A DNA stretch of 64,000 nt from Pandoraea anhela (GCF_902459655.1 NZ_CABPSB010000002.1:124001-188000), one strand, 5' to 3'. Positions 24,432 through 33,496 are shown, numbered from the stretch's first letter. Notes: generated by a model not told the origin, from the sequence alone. Translations and numbers: made by a program.

Positions 24432-25865
24432 ATGAGCCGTATCACGCCCGCCGCCGGTACTGCCGGCGGCATTGCCGCATCTCTGCCTGTCGCTTCGCGC
24501 GAAGAGGCTCACGCGAACAGGCCCCCGAGCGCATCGGACCGGCTCGTCGAAATGGCCGAGCATGCCGTTGTGCACAGGGTCTCGCGCCGGTTGCTCGGCT
24601 TCCTGTTCGTGCTGTTTCTGTTCTCGTTTCTCGACCGCATCAACGTCGGCTTCGCCGCCCTCACGATGAGTCAGGACCTCGGGCTCACCAGCACGATGTT
24701 CGGCATGGCCTCGACCGTGTTCTATCTCACGTACGTGCTGTGCGGTGTGCCGAGCAACCTCCTGCTGGTGAGATTCGGCGCGCGCCGCTGGATCGGCGCG
24801 ATGCTGATTGCGTGGGGACTCGCGTCGAGCGCCACGATGTTCGCGCACGACGCCACGAGCCTCTATCTGATCCGTGCCATCGTCGGCATGACGGAGGCGG
24901 GCTTCTTGCCGGGCATGCTGTTGTACATGGGGGACTGGTTTCCGTCTGCCGCACGGGCGCGCGCCAACGCGTGGTTCATGATCGCAATGCCGGTGACGTC
25001 TGCGCTCGGTGCGGCGGCGTCAGGCTATCTGTTGCGGCTCGACGGCCTCGGCGGTCTCGCGGGATGGCAATGGCTGTTCGTGCTCGAAGGGCTGCCGACA
25101 GTGCTGCTCGGTGTCGTGACATGGTGGTATCTCGACGACAAGCCCGCCGATGCGCGCTGGCTGAGCGCCGCCGAGAAGCAAACGCTCGGGGCGATGATCG
25201 AGCGCGACCGTGCGGCCGCCGTCGCACAGTTCGCGAACACGCGCCCGAACATGCGCACGAACACTGCCCGTCGCCCCGGCATGTGGCGCGCGATTCTCAC
25301 ACCTGGCGTGGCGAAGTTCGCGCTCGGGTACTTCTGTCTCGTCAACACGCTCTCGCTCGCGTCGCTGTGGATTCCGCAGATCGTGAAAAGCTTCGGCACG
25401 ACGAGCAACAACGTCACGATCGGGCTGCTCGCGGCCATCCCATCCGTTTGTACTATCGCCGGCATGATCTGGTGGGGTCGCCGCTCGGACCGTTTGCAAG
25501 AACGCCGCTGGCACCTGCTGCTGCCGATGCTGTTCTCCGCAGCGGGCTGGATCGTCACATGCTTTGCGCCGGAGCCCTCGCTGCGGCTGGCCGGGGTCGC
25601 GATGGCATCGACCGGGGCGTACACGGCGATGGCGATCTTCTGGACGGTGCCCGAGCGCAGCCTCGCGCCACACTCCCGTGCGCTGGGCCTCGCGGTGATC
25701 AACGCCATCGGCAATCTCGGCTCGGCGCTAAGCCCGATCGTCGTCGGCGTGCTCAGGGACTGGACGCACGCCTTCACCTCGGGGTTGCTGTTCGCCGCCG
25801 CGAGCCTGCTCGTGGGTATCGGCGTGCTGTGGTTCGCGCCGCTGGGGCAGCGTCGGGTGGCGTAG
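24432..25865 (+). CDS. MFS transporter, anion:cation symporter (ACS) family
   Basis: The 477-aa protein has an unusually long cytoplasmic N-terminus of about 55 residues, then 12 predicted membrane helices. ACS-family features are LFLFSFLDRINVGFAALTM in helix 1, GFLPGMLLYMGDWFP near residue 160 and the long central loop (about 245-285). Such transporters take up organic acids, including aromatic acids and phthalate. The position after the monooxygenase and DUF2783 suggests uptake of the same substrate. The start at 24432 is preferred; no strong ribosome binding site decides it. Confidence 0.82.
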   Translation: MSRITPAAGTAGGIAASLPVASREEAHANRPPSASDRLVEMAEHAVVHRVSRRLLGFLFVLFLFSFLDRINVGFAALTMSQDLGLTSTMFGMASTVFYLTYVLCGVPSNLLLVRFGARRWIGAMLIAWGLASSATMFAHDATSLYLIRAIVGMTEAGFLPGMLLYMGDWFPSAARARANAWFMIAMPVTSALGAAASGYLLRLDGLGGLAGWQWLFVLEGLPTVLLGVVTWWYLDDKPADARWLSAAEKQTLGAMIERDRAAAVAQFANTRPNMRTNTARRPGMWRAILTPGVAKFALGYFCLVNTLSLASLWIPQIVKSFGTTSNNVTIGLLAAIPSVCTIAGMIWWGRRSDRLQERRWHLLLPMLFSAAGWIVTCFAPEPSLRLAGVAMASTGAYTAMAIFWTVPERSLAPHSRALGLAVINAIGNLGSALSPIVVGVLRDWTHAFTSGLLFAAASLLVGIGVLWFAPLGQRRVA

Positions 25866-26147
25866 GTCAGTGTGGGAAAGCGTAGGGAATTGAGCGATTA
25901 AGCGAACGATCAGGCAAACGACGCGCCGAACGACGCGCAGCCGCGCCAGTTGGGCGGTTCAGCGCCACCCCTGATCGTTTGGGGCATGACGGTCGCGGTT
26001 CCGGGCCATAATGCAGGCGGTTGTATGCAGCTTTGCCGGCGTAAGGGCGTGCGTCGCTGCAACAGGCCGTGCCGACGTCCGACGTCGGCGGTCGAAAGCG
26101 TCTTCGCCTGCGCCCCTCTTTTGTGTTCGCGTTCAAGGAACCCCGCC

Positions 26148-26975
26148 ATGCCAGTGACAACGCCAGTGGCCGCTCAGGGCCCGACGCTCGTCGTACTCAT
26201 CGATGCGGATAACGCCGCCCCTGCCATCGTCGAAGGACTGCTGACCGAAGTCGCCAAGTACGGCGTCGCGAGCGTCAAGCGCATCTACGGCGACTGGACG
26301 AAACCGAATCTCGATGGCTGGAAGAAGTGTCTGCTCGAATATTCGATTCAGCCGATCCAGCAGTTCCGCTACACCGTCGGCAAGAACGCGACCGACAGCG
26401 CCATGATCATCGACGCGATGGACCTGCTCTACACGGCGCGCTTCGACGGCTTCTGCCTCGTCTCCAGCGACAGCGACTTCACACGCCTCGCGTCACGTAT
26501 CCGCGAGCAAGGGCTGATCGTCTACGGCTTCGGTGAGCGCAAGACGCCTCAGCCTTTCGTCACCGCCTGCGACAAATTCATCTACACCGAATTGCTGCGT
26601 CAGGACGACGAGCCGGACGATGACGAGGCCCCCGCCCCGCGCAAACGCCGCAGCGCCGCCGAACTCAAAGGCGATACGCGACTGGTGCGGCTGCTGCGCA
26701 ATGCCGTGACCGACGTGTCCGACGAGGACGGCTGGGCCAATCTCGGCGCCATGGGAAACCACATCGCGAAGCAGGCGCCGGACTTCGACTCGCGCAATTA
26801 CGGCTTCGCCAAACTGAGCGATCTCGTGTCGACCAGCGGATTGTTCGACGTGGAGCATCGCACAGGCAGCGGCGCCAACCGGGGGATTTGGGTGCGCAGC
26901 AAGTCCAAGCGGACCGCACCGGCTGCGCAGGGCGCCCCGGCGGCCACACCAGGGTCGGCGAAACGCGGCGAATGA
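26148..26975 (+). CDS. NYN-domain ribonuclease-like protein with OST-HTH domain
   Basis: The 275-aa protein starts with a NYN (PIN-like) domain: TLVVLIDADNAAPAIVEG near residue 10, YGDWTKPNLDGWKKCL, VGKNATDSAMIIDAMDLLY, CLVSSDSDFTRLASRIREQG. The acidic residues form the metal site of these nucleases. After an acidic and basic linker (DDEPDDDEAPAPRKRR) comes an OST-HTH/LOTUS-like domain (TRLVRLLRNAV through FDSRNYGFAKLSDLVSTSGLFDV), an RNA-binding fold. AAGGAA precedes the ATG. It likely cuts or binds structured RNA; the target is unknown. Confidence 0.85.
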   Translation: MPVTTPVAAQGPTLVVLIDADNAAPAIVEGLLTEVAKYGVASVKRIYGDWTKPNLDGWKKCLLEYSIQPIQQFRYTVGKNATDSAMIIDAMDLLYTARFDGFCLVSSDSDFTRLASRIREQGLIVYGFGERKTPQPFVTACDKFIYTELLRQDDEPDDDEAPAPRKRRSAAELKGDTRLVRLLRNAVTDVSDEDGWANLGAMGNHIAKQAPDFDSRNYGFAKLSDLVSTSGLFDVEHRTGSGANRGIWVRSKSKRTAPAAQGAPAATPGSAKRGE

Positions 26976-27015
26976 GCGTCGCGCTCACTTTTTTCAAGAA
27001 TTTCTCGCGAAACGC

Positions 27016-27044
27016 TTGCCAGCCTCAGAAATTCACCCTATACT
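27016..27044 (+). promoter_or_regulatory. tRNA-Val promoter
   Basis: TTGCCA (27016-27021) and TATACT (27039-27044) are separated by 17 bp, 12 bp ahead of the tRNA. Confidence 0.7.
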
Positions 27045-27056
27045 CGCGGTCTTTCT

Positions 27057-27133
27057 AGGCTCGTAGCTCAGTTGGTTAGAGCACCACCTTGACATGGTGG
27101 GGGTCGTTGGTTCGAATCCAATCGAGCCTACCA
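27057..27133 (+). tRNA. tRNA-Val (GAC)
   Basis: The acceptor arms AGGCTCG and CGAGCCT pair fully, the D-arm is GCTCAGTTGGTTAGAGC, the anticodon stem CCACC/GGTGG encloses TTGACAT (anticodon GAC), and the T-arm is GTTGGTTCGAATCCAAT. The CCA end is encoded at 27131-27133. No truncated copy of the 3' end was noticed nearby, so there is no sign of an integrated element. Confidence 0.97.
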
Positions 27134-27149
27134 ACGAACAAAAAAACAC

Positions 27150-27187
27150 AAGGCGTCCGCGTTCTCGCGTGACGCCTTTTGTTTTTT
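27150..27187 (+). terminator. Terminator of tRNA-Val
   Basis: AAGGCGTC (27150-27157) pairs with GACGCCTT (27171-27178), followed by TTGTTTTTT. Confidence 0.85.
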
Positions 27188-27512
27188 CCGCGACGGATCC
27201 GCCGACAGTCGTCGCGCGCATGCGCCCTCGCCATCGCTGCGGCTTTCATGCGCTCACATGCGCTCTCTTGCGCTCGCATCCGACGCGACCACCGGCGTTA
27301 CAAAACGACACATCCCGAACACACTCGTAGCACCTGCGACGCAGACCCATCGCTAGACTGGCATCAACGGTTCGACGACAGGCTCACCGCAGATCCTCCA
27401 GACGATCAGGTCTGCGGCCTTCGCGAATCGATCCGACTCACCGGCCTTATTGCCACTGCGCGCGTAGTTCGATTGCATCCCGCAGCCGCTACAAGCGCTC
27501 ATGGAGGACACC

Positions 27513-27806
27513 ATGAAACGCATTCTGATCATCGCTGCCCTCGGCGCCGCCGCCGCTGCCGCATCGACCGCCGCGTCGGCCCATGTGGACGTCGGCCTCT
27601 ATCTCGGCGTGCCCGCGCCTGTGGTCGCACCGGCCCCGGTCTACGTCGCACCGGCCCCGGTGTACGTCGCGCCCCAACCGGTCTATCGCGCACCGCAGCC
27701 GGTCGTGTACTACGGCCGCGATCGCTGGGACGACTGGCGTGAGCGCCGCTGGGAACACCGCCGCTGGGAGGAGCGTCACGACCGCGGCTGGCATCGCGGC
27801 TGGTAA
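27513..27806 (+). CDS. PXPV-repeat periplasmic protein
   Basis: The 97-aa protein has a signal peptide (MKRILIIAALGAAAAAASTAASA) and a mature part with PXPV repeats (APVVAPAPVYVAPAPVYVAP, then QPVYRAPQPVVYYG). A tail very rich in Trp and Arg follows (RWDDWRERRWEHRRWEERHD). GGAGG (27503-27507) fixes the start at 27513. PXPV proteins are common in Burkholderiales and have no known function; the basic, aromatic tail could bind the cell wall or outer membrane. Confidence 0.75.
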   Translation: MKRILIIAALGAAAAAASTAASAHVDVGLYLGVPAPVVAPAPVYVAPAPVYVAPQPVYRAPQPVVYYGRDRWDDWRERRWEHRRWEERHDRGWHRGW

Positions 27807-27878
27807 CGCACCGCGCCGACAGGCACCGGGTGTGAGCCCGCTCCCGATCTGAACGAACGAAGAACGAAGAACGAAGCG

Positions 27879-27908
27879 GCCCGCCGGTTGGCGTCGGCGG
27901 GCTTTTTT
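27879..27908 (+). terminator. Terminator of PXPV gene
   Basis: GCCCGCCG (27879-27886) pairs with CGGCGGGC (27895-27902), followed by six T residues. A short GAACGAA-type repeat lies just upstream (27851-27876). Confidence 0.85.
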
Positions 27909-28088
27909 AGCGGGAAGCGACACCGTCGCTTTCCGCGTTCTTTTGTGCGGCGTCGTCACCCGCCCCCTACTGCCCCGTCCTTTCTCCTTTCTCCTTTTTC
28001 CTCGCTCCTCTCTTCTTTCACGACCAACGCGGCTACCGTTGTCACCGTGGCGGCGGTGTCTGCCATGTCTGCCGCAGCCTCGAGAGCG

Positions 28089-28982
28089 TCACGTCATCGC
28101 CACATCGTGCAACTCCCGCTTCATCCATTCGACGAACGCGCGCGTGCGCGACGGTAGTAACCGCGCGTGCGGATAAACGATGCTCACCGGGCGCGCCGGT
28201 CCTTCGTAGTCCCTGAGCACCCGCACCAGCCGGCCGTCGGCCAGCGCGCCCGCCACCTGGTACGACAGGAAGCAACCGTAGCCGATGCCGTCGATGCACG
28301 CGTCGACCGCCGTCATCCCGTGACTGAGTTCGAGGTTGCCGTCGACCGCGACGACATACTCCCGTCCCCCCTCCCAGAAACGCCACTGCCCATAGCCGCC
28401 GCCATGGGAGAGGATGCAATTCTTGCCGACCAGATCGCGCGGGTGCTTCACGTCCCCTTGCTCGGCGATGCACGACGGGCTCGCCACCACCACACGACGG
28501 ATCGCCCCGATGCCCTGCGCGACGAGCGTGGAGTCGTCCAGCGGCGAAATGCGGATGCCGACGTCGATCCCCTCTTCCCACAGGTTCACCACGCGGTCGT
28601 TGAGCATGAGGCGACATTTCACTGCCGGATACGCCCGCAAGAAGCGATACAGCGCCGGCGCCACGTGCAACTGCCCGAAGAGCACCGGCGCGGTGACGAC
28701 GAGCGTGCCGGTAGGCGCCTCGTGACGCGCCGCCAGCCGCGCCTCCGCCTCGTGCAACTCGCTCAGGATCTGGCGACAGGTGTCGAGATACGTCCGCCCC
28801 TCCTCCGTGAGCGCGATGCGGCGCGTGGTGCGATTGAGCAGCCGTACGTCGAGCGACGTTTCGAGTGCCGCCAGCGTGCGCACCACCGCCGGCAGCGAAG
28901 CATTCAGCGCACGCGCCGCCGCGCTCAGGCTGCCCTGATCGACGATGGCCACGAAGGTTTGCATTGCGCGAAGTTTGTCCAT
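28089..28982 (-). CDS. LysR-family transcriptional regulator
   Basis: The 297-aa protein starts MDKLRAMQTFVAIVDQGSLS with the LysR winged helix to about residue 60 (SLPAVVRTLAALETSLDVRLLNRTTRRIALT) and an effector domain thereafter. Longer starts at 28991, 28994 and 29018 run into a palindrome, so 28982 is preferred. It is divergent from a glutathione S-transferase gene, with the palindrome between them. Autorepression and control of the GST/PNPOx pair are likely; the effector is unknown. Confidence 0.87.
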   Translation of the reverse strand: MDKLRAMQTFVAIVDQGSLSAAARALNASLPAVVRTLAALETSLDVRLLNRTTRRIALTEEGRTYLDTCRQILSELHEAEARLAARHEAPTGTLVVTAPVLFGQLHVAPALYRFLRAYPAVKCRLMLNDRVVNLWEEGIDVGIRISPLDDSTLVAQGIGAIRRVVVASPSCIAEQGDVKHPRDLVGKNCILSHGGGYGQWRFWEGGREYVVAVDGNLELSHGMTAVDACIDGIGYGCFLSYQVAGALADGRLVRVLRDYEGPARPVSIVYPHARLLPSRTRAFVEWMKRELHDVAMT

Positions 28983-28994
28983 GCGGCGCATCAT

Positions 28995-29013
28995 TACTCC
29001 GATTTCTGGAGTA
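28995..29013. promoter_or_regulatory. LysR box palindrome
   Basis: TACTCC-GATTTCT-GGAGTA is a perfect 6+7+6 palindrome that fits the T-N11-A rule of LysR sites. It lies 13 bp upstream of the LysR start, on the side facing the GST gene. Confidence 0.6.
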
Positions 29014-29133
29014 GTCAAATCAGGTTACCACCATTTATCCAAAAATCGACAGGATGGAGAATGCCCTTATCGCGTGGCGGTGCTTACAGCCCCCGCCATT
29101 CGCCAGACCTGCCCTTGCTACCGGAGATGCCCC

Positions 29134-29856
29134 ATGAGCCGCCCTGCCGACGCCGCTACCGACGCCAATACCAAAGCCATTCCCGAAGCCATTCCCGACG
29201 TCCCCATCCGCGCCGCTCGCCCGATCCGTCTGTACCGGTTCGCGCTGTCGGGCCACTGTCACCGCGTCGAGCTGATGCTCCGACTGCTGGATCTGCCATA
29301 CGAGGCCATCGATATCGATCTGGCGACGGGGGAGCACAAGCAGGCTCCTTACCTCGCCATCAACCCGTTCGGCCAGGTGCCCGCCATCGACGACGACGGC
29401 GTGGTGCTCACCGATTCCAACGCGATCCTCGTGTATCTCGCGAGCCGCTACGACACTCGCCATGCCTGGTTGCCGCGCGATGCCGTAGCGGCCGCGCATG
29501 TGCAACGCTGGCTGTCCGTGGCCGCCGGCGATCTGGCCTTCGGCGCGGCCGCCGCACGCGTGGCCGTGGTGTTCAACCGCGACGTCGATACGACCGCGAT
29601 GATCGAGCGCGGCGTGCTGCTGCTCACGCGTCTGGAAGCGCATCTGGCCCGCGCGCAGGCGACGGCGTTCGTCGCCGCAGCCACGCCGACGATTGCCGAC
29701 ATCGCCCTGTACACCTATCTCGCGCACGCCCCCGAAGGCAATGTCTCGCTCCAGCCGTATCCCGCCGTGCGCGCGTGGCTGGCCCGCATCGAGGCATTGC
29801 CGCGTTTCGTCCCGATGGCGTCGACCCCTTGCGGTCTGAATGCCGTCGCCGCCTGA
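29134..29856 (+). CDS. Glutathione S-transferase family protein
   Basis: The 240-aa protein has an N-terminal thioredoxin-like domain with RLYRFALSGHCHRVELML near residue 32 (SGHCHR contains the likely Ser or Cys active site), NPFGQVPAIDDDGVVLTDSNAILVYLA (the glutathione-binding E/DSXAI motif as DSNAI), then an all-helical C-terminal domain. A 30-residue Ala/Pro/Asp extension precedes the fold. GGAG (29123-29126) supports the start. It lies 49 bp before the PNPOx-family gene and opposite the LysR gene, suggesting a detoxification pair. Confidence 0.85.
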   Translation: MSRPADAATDANTKAIPEAIPDVPIRAARPIRLYRFALSGHCHRVELMLRLLDLPYEAIDIDLATGEHKQAPYLAINPFGQVPAIDDDGVVLTDSNAILVYLASRYDTRHAWLPRDAVAAAHVQRWLSVAAGDLAFGAAAARVAVVFNRDVDTTAMIERGVLLLTRLEAHLARAQATAFVAAATPTIADIALYTYLAHAPEGNVSLQPYPAVRAWLARIEALPRFVPMASTPCGLNAVAA

Positions 29857-29905
29857 ACTGCCGGGCAACTGACGACACACGTCGTCCGATCGGAAGGAGA
29901 ACGTC

Positions 29906-30889
29906 ATGAACGCCCCCACACCGTCATCGCTTCAACTCGAATCGCCGTTCCATGCCGGCGAGAGGTATGTGCAGACGCTGGCCGGTTCGCGCGAAGCCAT
30001 GGCGGAACTGGGCGCGCGCGTGATCCGTCTCGCGATGCCGGATCAGCATCGTCAGTTCTTCGCGCAACTGCCGTTTCTGGTAATGGGCGCGCTGGACGCC
30101 GACGATCAGCCATGGGCCACGCTCTTGAGCGGCACGCCCGGTTTCGCGCACTCCCCCGATCCCACGCTGTTAAGGGTGAACGCCTTGGCACCGCCCACGG
30201 ATCCCCTGTTCGGCGCCGTGAAGCCGGACGCGCAGATCGGCCTGCTGGGTATCGAGCCGTCCACGCGCCGTCGCAATCGCGTGAACGGGCGCGTTGCGCA
30301 GGTCGATGCGCAGGGCTTCACGCTGCGCGTCGCCCAGAGCTTCGGCAACTGCCCGCAGTACATCCGCAAGCGGGAGATCACGCCGCAGGCGCACGACGCG
30401 CCGCCGGTCGCCGAGGCGTCGCAAACATCGCTCGACGACAAGGCGCAATGGCAAATCGCAAGCGCCGACACGTTCTTCGTCGCGACGCACTACGCGGGCG
30501 ACGGTGCCACGCCACGCAGCGCCGGCACCGACGTCTCGCATCGCGGCGGCAAGCCGGGGTTCGTGCGCGTCGAGGACGCGAACACGCTGATATGGCCCGA
30601 CTTTCGCGGCAACTCGTTCTACAACACGCTCGGGAATCTGCACGTCAATCCCCGGGCCGGGCTGGTGTTCGTGGACTTCGCGTCAGGCGACTTTCTGCAT
30701 ATCGCGGGCGACGCCGAACTGCTCTGGCAGGACGAAACCGAGAGCGGTTTCGAAGGCGCGCTGCGGCTGGTGCGTCTGCGTCTGCGTGTGCGCGAGGTGC
30801 GACGCGTGCGCGGTGCGTTGCCCGCCGCGTGGCGCGACGGCGAGACGTCGCCCAGCGTGGCGCGCACCGGCGACTGGCCGACTGCCTGA
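29906..30889 (+). CDS. Pyridoxamine 5'-phosphate oxidase-family flavoprotein
   Basis: The 327-aa protein belongs to the split-barrel FMN-binding group: QLPFLVMGALDADDQPWATLLSGTPGF near residue 52, IGLLGIEPSTRRRNRVNGRV, FGNCPQYI and RGGKPGFVRVEDANTLIWPDFRGNSFYNTLGNL. The CPXYI motif is typical of the longer subfamily often fused to or paired with other redox enzymes. A strong ribosome binding site, GGAAGGAG, precedes the ATG. It probably forms an operon with the upstream GST. The substrate is unknown. Confidence 0.82.
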   Translation: MNAPTPSSLQLESPFHAGERYVQTLAGSREAMAELGARVIRLAMPDQHRQFFAQLPFLVMGALDADDQPWATLLSGTPGFAHSPDPTLLRVNALAPPTDPLFGAVKPDAQIGLLGIEPSTRRRNRVNGRVAQVDAQGFTLRVAQSFGNCPQYIRKREITPQAHDAPPVAEASQTSLDDKAQWQIASADTFFVATHYAGDGATPRSAGTDVSHRGGKPGFVRVEDANTLIWPDFRGNSFYNTLGNLHVNPRAGLVFVDFASGDFLHIAGDAELLWQDETESGFEGALRLVRLRLRVREVRRVRGALPAAWRDGETSPSVARTGDWPTA

Positions 30890-31371
30890 TGCCGGCCGTG
30901 CTGCGATACCGTGCCCATCGTCACGGCTCACGTCGCCCCCATGCGAGACCGACGCTTGCTCGTTGCGGACGCGCCGTGTACAGTACGACCACGCCCGTCG
31001 AGTGACGGGCGATCTCTTCCATCGATCCATGACTGCTGACTCCTCCATCCGTCTCGCCGTATCGCCGCCGCAACGCGGTGTGAGCGCTCGGCTGCGCGGA
31101 CGTTTTGCGGCCGTCGCACCTCCCCCGCCGTGCGGCGTGGCACCGCCCGCCGTGGTGGCCTGACGCCACGCTCGGCGCGTCGGGTGTTCGTCACCCGGCA
31201 CAACACCTTTTCATCCGAATCTCAGTTTTGTCCCGCCCGGCTGCGCGCGTTGCGTGAGCGGCGATGACGTCGTTGCGCGCCGCGCCAGCCAATGCATGAG
31301 CGGCGACCCGACATTGGCGTCGGCGTCACCGCACGGTAGACGGGCAGGACAGACTGCACTGGGGAAGATCG
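30890..31371. other. Intergenic region before EamA exporter
   Basis: These 482 bp hold no protein I can support with confidence. A promoter lies at 30956-30984. Downstream of it, a 44-codon frame from 31029 to 31163 (MTADSSIRLAVSPPQRGVSA and onward) lacks a ribosome binding site, and a hairpin CGGGTG-TTCGT-CACCCG lies at 31180-31196 with TTTT at 31209. This layout could be an attenuating leader, but that is weakly supported. Confidence 0.35.
30956..30984 (+). promoter_or_regulatory. Sigma70-type promoter upstream of exporter gene
   Basis: TTGCTC (30956-30961) and TACAGT (30979-30984) are separated by 17 bp. The exporter ATG is 388 bp downstream, leaving a long leader. Confidence 0.4.
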
Positions 31372-32220
31372 ATGCAACTCGATGGTCTCGCGTGGCGCCG
31401 GCATGGCGCGACGCTCTTGTTCGTTCTGCTGTGGAGCGGCGGCGCACTGGCCGCCAAATGGGGGCTGGCGCATGCGTCGGCGTTTGCGTTTCTCGTCATT
31501 CGGCTCGGTGTGGCCTTCGCCGCGCTCACGCTGATTGCGCTCACCCGACGGCAATGGTGGCCGGCGCCCGGTACGCGATGGCAGGTCGCAGGCACCGGCG
31601 TGCTGCTCATCGGCGGTTATCAGGCGGCGTATCTGCTCGCGCTGGCCCACGGCATCACGCCGGGCGCGCTGGCGACGGTACTCGGCGTCCAGCCGATTCT
31701 CACGCTCGTGGCGCTGGAGCGGCGTCATAGCGGGCGTCGTCTGACCGGCCTCGCTGTCGCACTCGCCGGACTGGCGCTCGTCGTCGCCCAGAGCCTGATG
31801 GCCGCCAGGCTGTCGGCGGCGGGCTCCCTCTGGGCGCTGACCGCGCTCGCCTGCATGACGCTCGGCACGCTTGCACAGAAAGGCTCGCGGCAAACGCCCC
31901 TCGATGTGCTGCCGTTGCAGTACGCCGTGGGACTCGCGCTGGCGTTGCTCGTCGCGCCGACACAGCCGTGGCACGTGGACAGCGATGTCGGCTTCTGGCT
32001 GCCCTTGCTCTACATGGGACTCGTGATCTCGGTGGGCGCGACGCTGCTGCTTTACCGCATGATCGCCTCGGGCAATCTCGTCACCGTCACCAGCCTGTTC
32101 TATCTGGTGCCCGTGGTGACGGCGTTGCTTGACTGGGGCATCTTCGGCCATCGGCCCACGGCGCTGGCCGTCGCAGGCACCGGGGCGATCTTGCTGGGGC
32201 TTCGGTTGGCGCTCAGGTAG
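31372..32220 (+). CDS. EamA/DMT-family exporter
   Basis: The 282-aa protein has ten predicted membrane helices in two EamA repeats. The first holds LLFVLLWSGGALAAKWGLAHASAFAFLVIRL and GGYQAAYLLALAHGITPGALATVLGVQPILTLVAL; the second ends TSLFYLVPVVTALLDWGIFGHRPTALAVAGTGAILLG. Such proteins export amino acids or other small metabolites. It lies upstream of a LysR gene in the same direction, 275 bp apart. The substrate is unknown. Confidence 0.85.
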   Translation: MQLDGLAWRRHGATLLFVLLWSGGALAAKWGLAHASAFAFLVIRLGVAFAALTLIALTRRQWWPAPGTRWQVAGTGVLLIGGYQAAYLLALAHGITPGALATVLGVQPILTLVALERRHSGRRLTGLAVALAGLALVVAQSLMAARLSAAGSLWALTALACMTLGTLAQKGSRQTPLDVLPLQYAVGLALALLVAPTQPWHVDSDVGFWLPLLYMGLVISVGATLLLYRMIASGNLVTVTSLFYLVPVVTALLDWGIFGHRPTALAVAGTGAILLGLRLALR

Positions 32221-32391
32221 TCGTCGTCGATGGGTGGGGCACGAGAGCCATCGTCGCCCCCCCACTGGACGGTACCCGTCGCGATGGGACGGTAGGACGA
32301 TCGGACGATGGGAAGTCGGGAAGACGGGAAGACGCGAATGTCGTGTGCAGTGGTATCGAGATTCACCGTCGCGTCGCGCCATCTCGGCTAT

Positions 32392-32444
32392 GATTGTCGG
32401 CTCCAGGGTGACAATCGGCATGCCTTTGCGTTCGTTGTCACCCT
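32392..32444. promoter_or_regulatory. Overlapping inverted repeats upstream of LysR gene
   Basis: GATTGTC (32392-32398) and GACAATC (32410-32416) form a palindrome with an 11-bp gap. The overlapping AGGGTGACAA (32405-32414) also pairs perfectly with TTGTCACCCT (32435-32444) across 20 bp. The arrangement gives three linked half-sites, as expected for a LysR regulator binding at two adjacent sites, or two exclusive hairpins in RNA. Confidence 0.55.
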
Positions 32445-32495
32445 ATCCCACCGCCCTCACGCCCACTCACCGCTTCGACAACGGAACGCCGCCCG

Positions 32496-33392
32496 ATGGA
32501 CCTCCTCGACGACATGCGCATCTTCGTCACCGCGGTAGACGCCATGAGTTTTACCGGCGCAGCGGCGAAACTCGGGCTGTCGAAGCAGTTCGTGAGCCGT
32601 CGTATCTCGTCGCTGGAGCAGTCGCTGGGCGCGCGCCTGCTGCTGCGAACCACGCGGCGGCTGGCGGTGACCGACCTCGGGCGTATTTATTACGAACGGG
32701 CCAGACGCATCATCGACGACGTCGAAGCCGCAAATCTGGCGGTGAGCAGTCAGGGGGAGCGCCCGCGCGGCAATTTGCGGGTCTCCGCCCCGATGTCGTT
32801 CGGCACGATGTTCCTCGGCACTGTCATCCCGTCGTTTCTCACGACGTATCCGGACGTCACCATCGAACTGGAACTGAACGACCGCACCGTCGACATCATC
32901 GGCGAGGGCTACGACGTAGCGGTGCGTATCGGTGCGCTGGCCGATTCGTCGCTGATCGCCCGCACGGTCGCCCCGATGCGGATGGTCACCTGCGCCAGTC
33001 CGCGCTATCTGGATACCCACGGCACGCCGCAAACGCCGGACGACCTGCGCGATCACGCCCTGCTGCCCTACGGCCATAGCCAGCGGGTGAACTGGCATTA
33101 CGCACGAGACGGACACCCGCTGGAGGTTCCTGTCTCGGGGCGCCTTCGTGTGAACAACGGCGAACTGGCGCGCGATGCCGCTGTGGCGGGCCTGGGCCTG
33201 ACGTGGCTGCCGGTGTTCATCGTCGCACCGGCCTTGCTGAGCGGTCGTCTCGTGACGGTGCTCGACGACTTCGAGCCGGCGCCGTCGTCGATTTATGTCG
33301 TCTACCCGCAGCATCGTCAGGCATCGCTCGTGATCCGGGCGTTTTCGGAGTTCCTGGCGTCCGCGTGCAGCGTGGCCGGCACGCAGTGGTGA
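32496..33392 (+). CDS. LysR-family transcriptional regulator
   Basis: The 298-aa protein begins MDLLDDMRIFVTAVDAMSFT with the winged helix to about residue 62 (LSKQFVSRRISSLEQSLGARLLLRTTRRLAVT), then an effector domain of the Burkholderiales AaeR/DhcR-like type. Upstream palindromes at 32392-32444 are probably its own operator. One of them matches a site before the pirin gene at 9204, so that gene is a candidate target, a typical arrangement for pirin regulators elsewhere in the order. The effector is unknown. Confidence 0.87.
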   Translation: MDLLDDMRIFVTAVDAMSFTGAAAKLGLSKQFVSRRISSLEQSLGARLLLRTTRRLAVTDLGRIYYERARRIIDDVEAANLAVSSQGERPRGNLRVSAPMSFGTMFLGTVIPSFLTTYPDVTIELELNDRTVDIIGEGYDVAVRIGALADSSLIARTVAPMRMVTCASPRYLDTHGTPQTPDDLRDHALLPYGHSQRVNWHYARDGHPLEVPVSGRLRVNNGELARDAAVAGLGLTWLPVFIVAPALLSGRLVTVLDDFEPAPSSIYVVYPQHRQASLVIRAFSEFLASACSVAGTQW

Positions 33393-33496
33393 GCCAGGCG
33401 CGAACATGACGGCGAGCCGGCAAGGATGACATCGCTGGAAAGGGGTCCCGGCAGGCGGGAACCCTGGGCATCGTCGCGACGATCCGGCCATCAGAC

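Noticed and set aside
27057-27133. tRNA-Val as an integration site
   Set aside because: No integrase, no duplicated tRNA 3' end and no phage genes are nearby; the flanks are ordinary chromosomal genes.
31029-31163. A 44-codon frame before the EamA exporter as a gene
   Set aside because: It lacks a ribosome binding site and looks like random GC-rich coding; kept only as a remark on the leader.
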